DNA of 64,000 bases, from positions 102,081 through 166,080 of the forward strand of contig NZ_JFCB01000015.1 in assembly GCF_000725125.1 (NCBI RefSeq), written 5' to 3'. The notes under the pieces are model-generated. The model saw nothing but the letters and a program-made list of their open reading frames with translations, did not search any database and was not told where the DNA came from. Numbering within the stretch: position 1 is the stretch's first letter; each line of letters opens with the position of its first letter. This document shows, piece after piece, positions 16,352-24,271 of the stretch. The translations under genes and the position numbers were made by a program. The stretch comes from Streptomyces toyocaensis. Its GTDB lineage: Bacteria; Actinomycetota; Actinomycetes; Streptomycetales; Streptomycetaceae.

Positions 16352-17487
16352 TGAGGGCGCTGCACATCATCACCGGACTGGGGGTCGGCGGGGCCGAGCA
16401 GCAACTGCGGCTGCTGCTGCGTCACCTGCCCGTGGACTGCGACGTGGTGACGCTGACCAACCCGGGTCCGGTCGCCGAGGGCCTCGGCGCCGACGGGGTG
16501 CGCGTCGTGCACCTGGGCATGGGCGGCAACCGCGATCTGACCGCCCTGCCCCGCCTGGTGCGGCTGATCCGGTCCGGTGGCTACGACCTGGTCCACACCC
16601 ATCTGTACCGGGCCTGTGTCTACGGCCGGCCGGCCGCCCGGATCGCCGGGGTCCGCGCGGTCGTCGCCACCGAGCACTCCCTGGGCGACTCGCAGATGGA
16701 GGGCCGCCGGCTGACCGCGGGGGTGCGCGCGCTGTACCTGGCGAGCGAGCGGCTCGGCTCGGCGACGGTCGCCGTCTCCCCGACGGTGGCCGACCGGCTG
16801 AAGCGCTGGGGCGTGCCCGCCCCCCGCATCGAGGTCGTCCCCAACGGCATCGACGTGGACCGCTTCCGCTTCGACCCCGAGCGGCGTGAACGCACCCGCC
16901 GCCGTCTCGGGCTGCCTCAGGGCGCGTTCGTCGTCGGCGGCGTCGGCCGGCTGGCGCCGGGCAAGCGGTTCGACGTCCTCGTCCGCGCGCTGGCCCTGCT
17001 CCCGGAGGACCACTGGCTGCTGCTGGTCGGCGGCGGTCCCGAGGAGCACGTCCTGCGCCGCACGGCCGGCGAGGCCGGGGTGTCCGGGCGGGTCCTGTTC
17101 ACCGGTGAGCGCCCCGGCGTCCCCGACGGCTCGCCCGGCCCCGATCTGCCCTCGCTCACCGCGGCGATGGACCTGTTCGCCTCCCCGTCCGCGGACGAGG
17201 CCTTCGGGCTCGCGGCCGTGGAGGCGCTGGCGTCCGGCCTGCCCGTGCTCTACGCCTCCTGCCCGGCGATCGAGGACCTGCCGGCGTCGGCGTCCGCCGG
17301 GGCCCGACGGGTGCGCGGCGGCCCGGACGCGTACGCCCGCGCGATCGCCGAGGTCCGCGCGGCGGGCCCGGGCCCGCGCACGGCCCGGGAGGCCGCGCGC
17401 CACTACAGCATCACCCGCAGCACAGCCCGCCTCATGGACGTGTACCAGGCAGCCGTCTCCGGCTCGTCGCCGTCCCCCGCACCTTAA
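16351..17487 (+). CDS. GT4-family glycosyltransferase
   Basis: 378 residues, GT-B fold. N-terminal LHIITGLGVGGAEQQLRLL is typical of GT4 enzymes. It also has VVPNGIDVDRFRF, GVGRLAPGKRFDVLV and a donor-site segment ASPSADEAFGLAAVEALASG, in which the signature E-x7-E is partly conserved (EAFGLAAVE). It adds a sugar to the growing repeat unit. ATG 16351 shares a base with the preceding TGA, so expression is coupled to the deacetylase gene. Donor and acceptor are unknown. Confidence 0.9.
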   Translation: MRALHIITGLGVGGAEQQLRLLLRHLPVDCDVVTLTNPGPVAEGLGADGVRVVHLGMGGNRDLTALPRLVRLIRSGGYDLVHTHLYRACVYGRPAARIAGVRAVVATEHSLGDSQMEGRRLTAGVRALYLASERLGSATVAVSPTVADRLKRWGVPAPRIEVVPNGIDVDRFRFDPERRERTRRRLGLPQGAFVVGGVGRLAPGKRFDVLVRALALLPEDHWLLLVGGGPEEHVLRRTAGEAGVSGRVLFTGERPGVPDGSPGPDLPSLTAAMDLFASPSADEAFGLAAVEALASGLPVLYASCPAIEDLPASASAGARRVRGGPDAYARAIAEVRAAGPGPRTAREAARHYSITRSTARLMDVYQAAVSGSSPSPAP

Positions 17488-17502
17488 GGGAGCAAGCCCG
17501 TC

Positions 17503-18153
17503 ATGACCGACACCCCGACCCGTCGGCGCCTTCCGTTGCCGGACCGCGTCAAGAAGCTGCCGGCCTGGTCCGCACTGGTGGCAGGCACGCTCGTCGGCGG
17601 TCTGCTCGGCGGCGCCTACGGCGTGCTCACGCCCCCGTCGTACACGGCCACCAGTTACGTCGTCGCCGTGCCGACCGGGCAGTCGACACCGGACGCCGCC
17701 CGCGGATTCGCCCAGGCCTACGGGCGGGTGGCCACCCAGCTCGCGGTACTCGGCGACGCACAGGTGTGGGCCGGGGTACCGCTGCGCACGCTGCGGGAGA
17801 GCGTGCGCACGGCGACCTCGCCGGACGCGCCGATGGTCTCCGTCACGGCCACCGCCGCGCGGCCCGAGCAGGCCGTCGACATGGCCAACGCGGTCTCGCG
17901 CGCGCTGACCCGGCACGCGGAGGACACCAAGGGCAGCACCCAGGTGCGGCTGGTGCAGTTCTCGCGTGCGGTGAAGCCGGCCGGGCCGGCGTCCGTGTCG
18001 TCGGCGGTGACCGCCCTGGTGGGTGCGAGCGGGGGCGGGCTGCTCGGCGGCCTTGCCCTGCTCGCGCGGCCGAGGCGGGCCGGCCGGGACGACGATCCGG
18101 TGCCCGCCGCCTCCGTGCCGGGGCCGGCCACCGCCGCCGATGTGCCGCGGTGA
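17503..18153 (+). CDS. Wzz-like chain-length/export co-polymerase
   Basis: 216 residues with two membrane segments flanking an extracellular domain: TM1 about residues 24-46 (SALVAGTLVGGLLGGAYGVL) and TM2 about 165-190 (VTALVGASGGGLLGGLALL). The layout matches Wzz/CapA-type polysaccharide co-polymerases (YTATSYVVAV after TM1). It lacks the Walker motifs and Tyr tail of a bacterial tyrosine kinase. It probably sets chain length with the polymerase. ATG 17503 follows AAGGGAG, 16 bp after the glycosyltransferase stop. It is the last + strand gene before the convergent hydrolase. Confidence 0.8.
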   Translation: MTDTPTRRRLPLPDRVKKLPAWSALVAGTLVGGLLGGAYGVLTPPSYTATSYVVAVPTGQSTPDAARGFAQAYGRVATQLAVLGDAQVWAGVPLRTLRESVRTATSPDAPMVSVTATAARPEQAVDMANAVSRALTRHAEDTKGSTQVRLVQFSRAVKPAGPASVSSAVTALVGASGGGLLGGLALLARPRRAGRDDDPVPAASVPGPATAADVPR

Positions 18154-18185
18154 CGGCGGTGCGTCCGGCCGGTGCGGCCGCCGTC

Positions 18186-19484
18186 CTAGCGGCCGCGCGA
18201 CCACCAGTCGAAGCGGAGGCAGATCTTGCCGCCGAGCCAGTGCTCCACCCAGCGGCCCAGGTCCAGCGACGAGCAGTTCTCCGGGGGCAGTTCCCCGGCC
18301 GGCGCGGACGGTGCCGGGGTGACCTCCGGGGTGCCGGGGTCCTCGTCGTGGGTGCGGCCGTGCAGCACGCTCCTGTAGACGCGGGAGGAGTCCGGGTTGT
18401 CGTCGCACTGCCACACCCCGTGCGGGCAGTAGTCGGTCACCGTGTTGTAGAGCGGCCGGTGCTTGTCCATCCAGGCCAGCATGCGCCGCATGTACTCGGG
18501 ATTGTCGCCGTTGCGGAAGAGCCCCCACTCCGGATAGGAGACGGGCTTGTCGTGGGCCTTGGCGAAATCGACGTGCGCCTGGAGACCGTAGGGCTCCTTC
18601 ACCTGCTCGTCGAACGAACGCCCGGCGGGCTGGTCGTAGGAATCCATGCCGACGATGTCGACCGTGTCGTCCCCCGGGTAGCACGCCGTCCAGGGGACGG
18701 CGTCCCGGCCCCGGCTCGGTGTGAAGTCGAACCTGAACCGCTGGCCCGGCACCGCGCGCATGGTGGTCACGATGCGGTTCCAGTACTTCTTCCAGGCGGC
18801 CGGGTCGGGGCCGCACCGGTGGGTGTAGGTGACGCCGTTCATCTCCCAGCCGAGCACCAGGATCGTGTCCGGCACCTTCAGCCTCACGAGCCGCTCGGCC
18901 AGCGCCCGGAAGTGGTGGTCGAACTCCCCGGCCGCGCCCCTGCGCAGGAGCTGCCGGACCTCGCCGTCGGAGACGCCCTCCTCGTTGCGCTCCTGCATGG
19001 GGACGTTGAGGACGAGCATCCGGTCGTCCCGGGCGTTGCGCCAGCGCGCCCACGCCTCGAGGAACCGGATGTCGCCCTCGATGTCGCTCCAGCGGTTACC
19101 GGGCAGGTAGGTGTGGCCGACGCGCAGCTCCGCACCGCCCAGCCAGCGGCTGAACTGCTCCATGCGGGCCACGCCGCGTTCGTCGGAGGCGAGGAAGGCG
19201 CCGAAGGCCGGCACTCCCCGGCCCGGCACCGGGAGGGGCGGGGCGGTGAGCGACGGCAGGTCGATGACCGGGGGCTTGGGGAGGGTGGGCCTCGGAATGG
19301 TGGGCGTCGGGACGGCCGGCGTGACCGCGGGGTGCGGTGGGGCAGGCAGCGCGGCGCCGGAACCGTCGGCCCGCACCGCCCCCGCGCCCGCCGCGGGACC
19401 GGCCGCGAGGGCAGCCGAGACGACGACCACCGCCGCGCCCACGGCCATTCCGCGGGCCCGGGCCCGCCTGTGCTGTGCGGCCAT
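18186..19484 (-). CDS. Secreted glycoside hydrolase, GH26-like
   Basis: 432 residues. Signal peptide (AVGAAVVVVSAALAAGPAAGA), then a Pro/Thr-rich linker (residues ~40-85), then a (beta/alpha)8 hydrolase domain. LVLGWEMNG fits the acid/base Glu and VSYPEWGLF fits the nucleophile Glu of clan GH-A, with the GH26-like GAFLASDERGVARMEQF at the start. GH26 enzymes cut beta-mannans or mixed beta-glucans. The C-terminal region carries several Cys (ENCSS, KICLRF). It lies on the opposite strand inside the EPS cluster, so it may trim or release the polymer, as hydrolases do in other EPS loci; that is inference. Ribosome site GAGGAGC before ATG 19484. Confidence 0.85.
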   Translation of the reverse strand: MAAQHRRARARGMAVGAAVVVVSAALAAGPAAGAGAVRADGSGAALPAPPHPAVTPAVPTPTIPRPTLPKPPVIDLPSLTAPPLPVPGRGVPAFGAFLASDERGVARMEQFSRWLGGAELRVGHTYLPGNRWSDIEGDIRFLEAWARWRNARDDRMLVLNVPMQERNEEGVSDGEVRQLLRRGAAGEFDHHFRALAERLVRLKVPDTILVLGWEMNGVTYTHRCGPDPAAWKKYWNRIVTTMRAVPGQRFRFDFTPSRGRDAVPWTACYPGDDTVDIVGMDSYDQPAGRSFDEQVKEPYGLQAHVDFAKAHDKPVSYPEWGLFRNGDNPEYMRRMLAWMDKHRPLYNTVTDYCPHGVWQCDDNPDSSRVYRSVLHGRTHDEDPGTPEVTPAPSAPAGELPPENCSSLDLGRWVEHWLGGKICLRFDWWSRGR

Positions 19485-19651
19485 TGGCTGCTCCTCTTCT
19501 CGCTCGTCCGCCTTCTGCCTGAAGCACCATTTTTGACGAACAGTCATATGAAGTCAGTCATAGGAAGACCGACGGTGCCACCGTCACTGCGGCTTTCGAG
19601 TGCCGTTCTGACCCGTGTGGGTGAGCCGGCGCCAGAAGAAAGTGAGAATGC

Positions 19652-20914
19652 GTGTCACTGCTTGACACCCGTGTCCCCGCCGTCATCGTGCGGATCGACC
19701 GGAATCCCTTCCACCACGGAACGCTGGGGGCCGTCCGGTCGCTCGGCCGGGCCGGTGTGGAGGTGCACGTCGTCGCCGACTGCGCCGGAAGTCCCGTGCG
19801 CCGGTCGCGCTACGTGCGCCGCATCCATCCCCCGCCGCGCCCGGGAGCGTCCGCGGACGAGATCCACTCCGTGCTGCGCCGCGTGGCCGGGGAGGTCGGG
19901 CGCCCGGCCGTCCTGATCCCGATGGACGACGCGACCGCGATCGCCGCGGGGCGCCTGCGCGTCGAGCTCGCACCGTCCTACCTGCTGCCCGCGACGCCGG
20001 CCACGCTGCCCGGACGCGTCGCCGACAAGGCCGAACTGGCCGGACTGTGCGCCGCCACCGGGATCCCGCACCCGCGCACGCTCGTCCCGGACAGCCCCGC
20101 CCGGGCCGCCGACGACGCGGCGCGGCTCGGACTGCCGCTGGTGGCGAAGTGGAGCCGGCCCTGGCTGCTGCCGCCCGGCAGCGGACTGCGCAGCACGCAA
20201 CTGGTGCACTCCGTGGCCGAGGCCCGGGAGCTGTACGCGCGTACCGCGGAGGCGGGCAGCCCGCTGCTGCTCCAGGCGTACCTGCCGCCGGGAGAGGACC
20301 GGGACTGGTTCTTCCACGGCTACGCCGACCGCTCGGGCACGGTCCGTGCGGGCGGCCCCGGCCGCAAGCGGCTGTCCTGGCCGCGGGGCGCGGGGCTGAC
20401 CGCGGTGGGCCACTGGGCACCCAACGCCGAAGTGTGCGCGCTCGCCGAACGGCTCACCGGCGAGCTCGGCTACCGCGGCGTCTTCGACCTCGACTTCCGC
20501 CGGTGCGGCACCACGGGCCGCTACCACCTCCTCGACTTCAACCCGCGCCCCGGCGCCCAGTTCCGGCTCTTCGCGGACAGCGCGGGACTGGACGTCGTAC
20601 GCGCCCTGCACCTGGATCTGACCGGCCGTCCGCTGCCGGACGGGGACCCGGTGGCCGGGCGGTCGTTCGTGGTGGAGAACTACGCGCCGTTTGCCGCGCT
20701 GCGCACGGCGCCCGGCGGACGCGAACTGGCCTGGTACGCCAGGGACGACCGCGTCCCCGGATGGGCGATGTGGGCGCTGTGGGCCCGCCATGTGTCCGGC
20801 CGGCTGCGCCGGCGGCTGGGCACGACGGCTCCGGTACCGGCGCCGCGTCCGATCCCCGGGGCGGCCACGCCCTCCCCGGACTCCTTTGCCGACAACGAGA
20901 AAGCGAGCAGCTGA
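19652..20914 (+). CDS. ATP-grasp ligase of unknown substrate
   Basis: 420-residue ATP-grasp enzyme. It starts with a Rossmann-like preATP-grasp domain (AVIVRIDRNPFHHGTLGAVR; RYVRRIHPPP). The ATP-grasp core has DKAELAGLCAATGIPHPRTL, PLVAKWSRPW, LLLQAYLPPGEDRDWFFHGY and the Mg-binding LLDFNPRPGAQFRLF, where Asp and Asn coordinate metal. Such enzymes (carnosine-synthase and D-Asp-ligase relatives) join a carboxylate to an amine through an acyl-phosphate. The C-terminal tail is Pro-rich. The stop overlaps the ATG of the flavoprotein gene, so the two very probably act in sequence. GTG start at 19652. Substrate unknown; decorating an amino sugar or making an amino-acid conjugate is a guess from context. 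Confidence 0.85.
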   Translation: MSLLDTRVPAVIVRIDRNPFHHGTLGAVRSLGRAGVEVHVVADCAGSPVRRSRYVRRIHPPPRPGASADEIHSVLRRVAGEVGRPAVLIPMDDATAIAAGRLRVELAPSYLLPATPATLPGRVADKAELAGLCAATGIPHPRTLVPDSPARAADDAARLGLPLVAKWSRPWLLPPGSGLRSTQLVHSVAEARELYARTAEAGSPLLLQAYLPPGEDRDWFFHGYADRSGTVRAGGPGRKRLSWPRGAGLTAVGHWAPNAEVCALAERLTGELGYRGVFDLDFRRCGTTGRYHLLDFNPRPGAQFRLFADSAGLDVVRALHLDLTGRPLPDGDPVAGRSFVVENYAPFAALRTAPGGRELAWYARDDRVPGWAMWALWARHVSGRLRRRLGTTAPVPAPRPIPGAATPSPDSFADNEKASS

Positions 20915-22182
20915 TGATGTACGACCTTCTGGTGGTGGGCGCGGGTCCGTACGGTCTGTCGATCGCGTCCCACGCCGCGGCCGCCGGACTGAACCTGCGT
21001 GTGTTCGGCCGGCCCATGGCGTCCTGGCGGGACCACATGCCCGCCGGCATGTTCCTGAAGTCGGAGCCGTGGGCGTCCAACCTCTCCGACCCGGCCGGAC
21101 GCTGGCGGCTGGACGCGTACTGCGCCGAGCAGGGCATGACGGCGCGTCACGCCCAGCCGATCCCGGTGGAGGCGTTCGCCTCGTACGGCCTGTGGTTCGC
21201 CCGCAACGCCGTGCCGCCGGTGGACGAGCGCACGATCACGCGGGTGTCGTCCGGCCCCGACGGCTTCACCGCGGTCACCGAGGACGGCGAGGCGCTGCAC
21301 GCGCGGACGGTGGCGCTGGCGATCGGCGTGATGCCGTTCATCGAGGTGCCGGCCGCCCTGCGCGGACTGCACCCCACGCTGGTGACGCACAGCAGCCACC
21401 ACAGCGACCTGGGCCACTTGCAGGGCAAGGACGTCACGGTGATCGGCGGCGGCCAGGCGGCCCTGGAGACGGCGGCGCTCCTCGCCGAACAGGGCACACG
21501 GGTGCGGGTACTGGCGCGGGCCGAGCGGCTGCGGTGGAACGACGTCCCGCCGGCCTGGGAGCGTTCCTGGTGGCAGTCGGTCCGCTCGCCGCACAGCGGC
21601 CTCGGTCCCGGATGGCGGAACTGGTTCTACTCGGAGCGCCCCGGCCTGTTCCGGCGGCTGCCGGAGGCGACGCGTTCGCGGATCGCGGCCACGGCGCTGG
21701 GCCCGGCCGGCGCGTGGTGGGTGCGGGAGCGTGTGGAGCGGGCGGTGGACCTGCTGCCGGGCCACGAGGTGACCGCGGCCGCCGCGGTGCCGGGCGGACT
21801 GCGGCTGGACCTGACGGACCGCGCCGGCGCCCGGCGCAGTCTGGAGACCGAACACGTCATCGCCGCCACGGGCTTCAAGGCGCACCGTGACCGGCTCGGG
21901 CTGCTCTCCGCGGAGTTGCGCGGGACGCTCGCCGCGCTGCCCGACGGCTCCCCGGCGCTCGGTCACACCTTCGAGTCCTCGCACCCGGGTCTGTTCTTCG
22001 CCGGGCTGGTGACCGCGTCCGGTTTCGGACCGGCGATGCGCTTCGTGCACGGCGCCACGTTCACGGCGTCGACACTGGTCCAGGGGGTGCGCCGGCGGCT
22101 CGGGGCGACCCCGGTGCGCGGCACGGTTCCCGTGCCGGGGAGCGCCCACCGCAGCGGGACGCCGGCGCCGGTGCGCGGCTGA
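20914..22182 (+). CDS. FAD-dependent monooxygenase (N-hydroxylase/CzcO-like)
   Basis: 422 residues with two dinucleotide folds: FAD site VVGAGPYGLSIASHA at the N-terminus and NADPH site VIGGGQAALETAALLAEQG near residue 172. ATGFKAHRD near residue 310 fits the ATG motif of flavin-containing and N-hydroxylating monooxygenases. WRDHMPAGMFLKSEPWASN resembles the substrate-side region of lysine/ornithine N-monooxygenase-like proteins. It is predicted to use NADPH and O2 to hydroxylate an amine or oxidise a related substrate. It starts inside the stop of the ATP-grasp gene and is followed by a strong terminator, so it ends the operon. Confidence 0.85.
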   Translation: MMYDLLVVGAGPYGLSIASHAAAAGLNLRVFGRPMASWRDHMPAGMFLKSEPWASNLSDPAGRWRLDAYCAEQGMTARHAQPIPVEAFASYGLWFARNAVPPVDERTITRVSSGPDGFTAVTEDGEALHARTVALAIGVMPFIEVPAALRGLHPTLVTHSSHHSDLGHLQGKDVTVIGGGQAALETAALLAEQGTRVRVLARAERLRWNDVPPAWERSWWQSVRSPHSGLGPGWRNWFYSERPGLFRRLPEATRSRIAATALGPAGAWWVRERVERAVDLLPGHEVTAAAAVPGGLRLDLTDRAGARRSLETEHVIAATGFKAHRDRLGLLSAELRGTLAALPDGSPALGHTFESSHPGLFFAGLVTASGFGPAMRFVHGATFTASTLVQGVRRRLGATPVRGTVPVPGSAHRSGTPAPVRG

Positions 22183-22199
22183 GCGGGGAGCACGACGCA

Positions 22200-22232
22200 A
22201 CGTCCCCCGGACCTGGTAGGTCCGGGGGACGT
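22200..22232 (+). terminator. Strong terminator after the flavoprotein gene
   Basis: Perfect 14-bp arms ACGTCCCCCGGACC / GGTCCGGGGGACGT with loop TGGTA, then TTCC. It can also serve the convergent chaplin gene. Confidence 0.9.
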
Positions 22233-22285
22233 TTCCGCTGGAGGGGGCGGGTGCCGGGCGGGGCGGGTCCGGCACCCGTCGAGGG

Positions 22286-23224
22286 CTACCGGCGGGCGGG
22301 ACGGCCGCGGCGGTACAGCATCGCACCGCCCGTGAGCAGCACGGCTCCGGCGGCCGATGCGGCCATCAGGCCGTCGGTGCCGGTCTCCGCCAGATGCGGC
22401 GGGTTCCCGGGCTCCTCCTCGGCGGGCGGCTCCTCCTCGCGGGTCGGAGGCGTCTTCACCTTGGCGGGAGGCTCGGGCTTCTCCTTGTCCTTCTCCTTTT
22501 CCTTCTCCTTCTCCCTGTGGCCCGTCTCGTTGACGCACGTGTTGCCGCTGGCGTCGTTGAACAGGCCGACGAGGTTGACGCTGTTGCCGCACGCGTTCAG
22601 CGACAGGTCGATGGGCGCCTGGATGAGGTTCCCGGACAGCACGCCGGGCGAGCCCTTGGCGGCGCCCACCGCGTGCGCGCCGCCGCTCTCGGCGTGCGAG
22701 GCACCCGACGCCGGCTCCCCGTGGGAGGAGTGCGCCGAGCGGTCCGCGGACTTCCCGTCGGCGTCGGAGCCGTGCGAGCCGTGCGAGATGTTGGCGCAGG
22801 TGTTGTCGGTCGCGCTGTTGAGCGCCGCGGCACCGTTGACGGAGTTGCCGCAGGCGTTCACCGGAGCGTGGACCGGTGCCTGCACGTTGTTCCCGGAGAT
22901 CACACCGGGCGAACCCTTGGTGCCGCCGACCGCGTGGGCGCCGCCCGCGGATTCACCGTGCTTGTCACCGGACGTGCCGGAGCTGTTGACGCACGTGTTG
23001 TCGGACGCCTCGTTCAGGGCGCCGAACGCGGTGACGGTGTTGCCACAGGCGTTCACCGGCACGTGGACCGGTGCCTGCACGTTGTTCCCGGACAGCACAC
23101 CGGGAGAATCCTCGGCACCGCCCCCCGCGAACGAGTCGGCGAGGGCGGGGGTTCCGTACAGGGACAGAATGCCCGTGGCGGCGGCGGCCGCCGCGAACAC
23201 TCCCCTGCTCAGATTCTGTCGCAA
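22286..23224 (-). CDS. chp: Long, sortase-anchored chaplin with three chaplin domains
   Basis: About 312 residues. Signal peptide (LSRGVFAAAAAATGILSLY, cleavage near ALA). Three chaplin domains begin SPGVLSGNNVQAPVHVPVN, SPGVISGNNVQAPVHAPVN and SPGVLSGNLIQAPIDLSLN, each with ACGN and a second Cys near its end (NTCVN, NTCAN, NTCVN). Between them are His/Ser/Gly-rich linkers. A Lys/Glu run (EKEKEKDKEKPEP) and Pro-rich spacer lead to the sorting signal LAETG, a hydrophobic helix and a basic RRGRPARR tail. Sortase (class E, LAxTG) should anchor it to peptidoglycan, where it helps seat short chaplins. Known long chaplins (ChpA-C) have two chaplin domains. The start is taken as TTG 23224 with AGGA upstream; GTG 23263 would add 13 residues. 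Confidence 0.93.
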   Translation of the reverse strand: MRQNLSRGVFAAAAAATGILSLYGTPALADSFAGGGAEDSPGVLSGNNVQAPVHVPVNACGNTVTAFGALNEASDNTCVNSSGTSGDKHGESAGGAHAVGGTKGSPGVISGNNVQAPVHAPVNACGNSVNGAAALNSATDNTCANISHGSHGSDADGKSADRSAHSSHGEPASGASHAESGGAHAVGAAKGSPGVLSGNLIQAPIDLSLNACGNSVNLVGLFNDASGNTCVNETGHREKEKEKEKDKEKPEPPAKVKTPPTREEEPPAEEEPGNPPHLAETGTDGLMAASAAGAVLLTGGAMLYRRGRPARR

Positions 23225-23389
23225 TGTGGTTGTCTTCCTGCTTGAAGAGTTGGGAGCGGCCACGCGTTCTGGCCCTCCGCTGCCGCATGGCCTACTCCCT
23301 CATCAACCCGACTCGGCGGAATCGGTTGCGCAGGTTCACCCGGTTGGCCCGATCCGCGGGCCGGCGCCGGGGCGCCACGGGGCGGGTCG

Positions 23390-24271
23390 TCAGGACACCA
23401 CGTCCTTGCGCACGAACCCGCGGAACGCCAGCGCGAACAGCACGAGTGCGTACGTCACGGAGACCGCCGCGCCCTGGATCATGCCGGACCACTCCGGGCT
23501 CGGCTGGACGGCGTCCGCCCACGCGAACTGCCAGTGCGCGGGCAGGAAGTGACGCCAGTCGCCCAGGGCGGTGACGGCGTCCAGCACGTTGCCGACGATG
23601 GTCAGGCCGACCGCGCCGCCGACCGCGCCCAGCGGGGCGTCGGTGCGGGTGGACAGCCAGAACGCGAGCCCGGCGGTGACGAGCTGCGACACGAAGAGGT
23701 ACGCCACCACCACGACGAGCCGCTGCGCCGCCGTCCCCGGGTCCAGCGCGCCGCCGGTGGGGATCTGCAGCGGGCCCCAGCCGTAGGCGACCGTGCCGAC
23801 GGCGAGCGCCACCACCGGGAGCAGCACCATCGCGGCGAGGCTCAGCCCCAGTCCCACGACCAGCTTGGACCACAGCAGCCGCATCCGGGGCACGGGCGCG
23901 GCGAGCAGATAGCGCAGGGAGGACCAGCCTGCCTCCGAGGCGACCGTGTCCCCGCAGAACAGGGCCACGGGGATGACGAGGAGGAAGCCCGCCGACACGA
24001 ACAGGTTCACGGCGGCGAAGTTGGCGCCGGACGCGGTGGCCGTGTCCATCAGGTTCACCCGGCCGCCCGGGCGGTCGGGCTCCCCGCCGATGGCGAAGGC
24101 GATCACCAGCACGAACGGCAGGAGGGCGAGGATCGCGCCCATGACGAGGGTGCGGCGGCGCTTCAGCTGGCGGACCAGCTCCACCCGCAGCGGCAGGGTG
24201 CGGCCCGCGCGGTAGCCGTCGGCGACCTCGACGGGCCGGGCGGACTCGTTCCGCTCGGTGAGCGTGCTCAT
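23390..24271 (-). CDS. ABC transporter permease (ABC-2 type)
   Basis: 293-residue integral membrane protein with about six membrane segments (TLVMGAILALLPFVLVIAF; NLFVSAGFLLVIPVALFCGD; LVVGLGLSLAAMVLLPVVALAV; the last near residue 270). Layout and length fit ABC-2 permeases used for export of drugs, lipids or peptides. GDTVASEAGWSSLRYLLAAP is the typical conserved cytoplasmic loop. ATG 24271 overlaps the stop of the peptidase-ATPase fusion gene (ATGA), so they form one transporter unit. Substrate unknown. Confidence 0.88.
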   Translation of the reverse strand: MSTLTERNESARPVEVADGYRAGRTLPLRVELVRQLKRRRTLVMGAILALLPFVLVIAFAIGGEPDRPGGRVNLMDTATASGANFAAVNLFVSAGFLLVIPVALFCGDTVASEAGWSSLRYLLAAPVPRMRLLWSKLVVGLGLSLAAMVLLPVVALAVGTVAYGWGPLQIPTGGALDPGTAAQRLVVVVAYLFVSQLVTAGLAFWLSTRTDAPLGAVGGAVGLTIVGNVLDAVTALGDWRHFLPAHWQFAWADAVQPSPEWSGMIQGAAVSVTYALVLFALAFRGFVRKDVVS

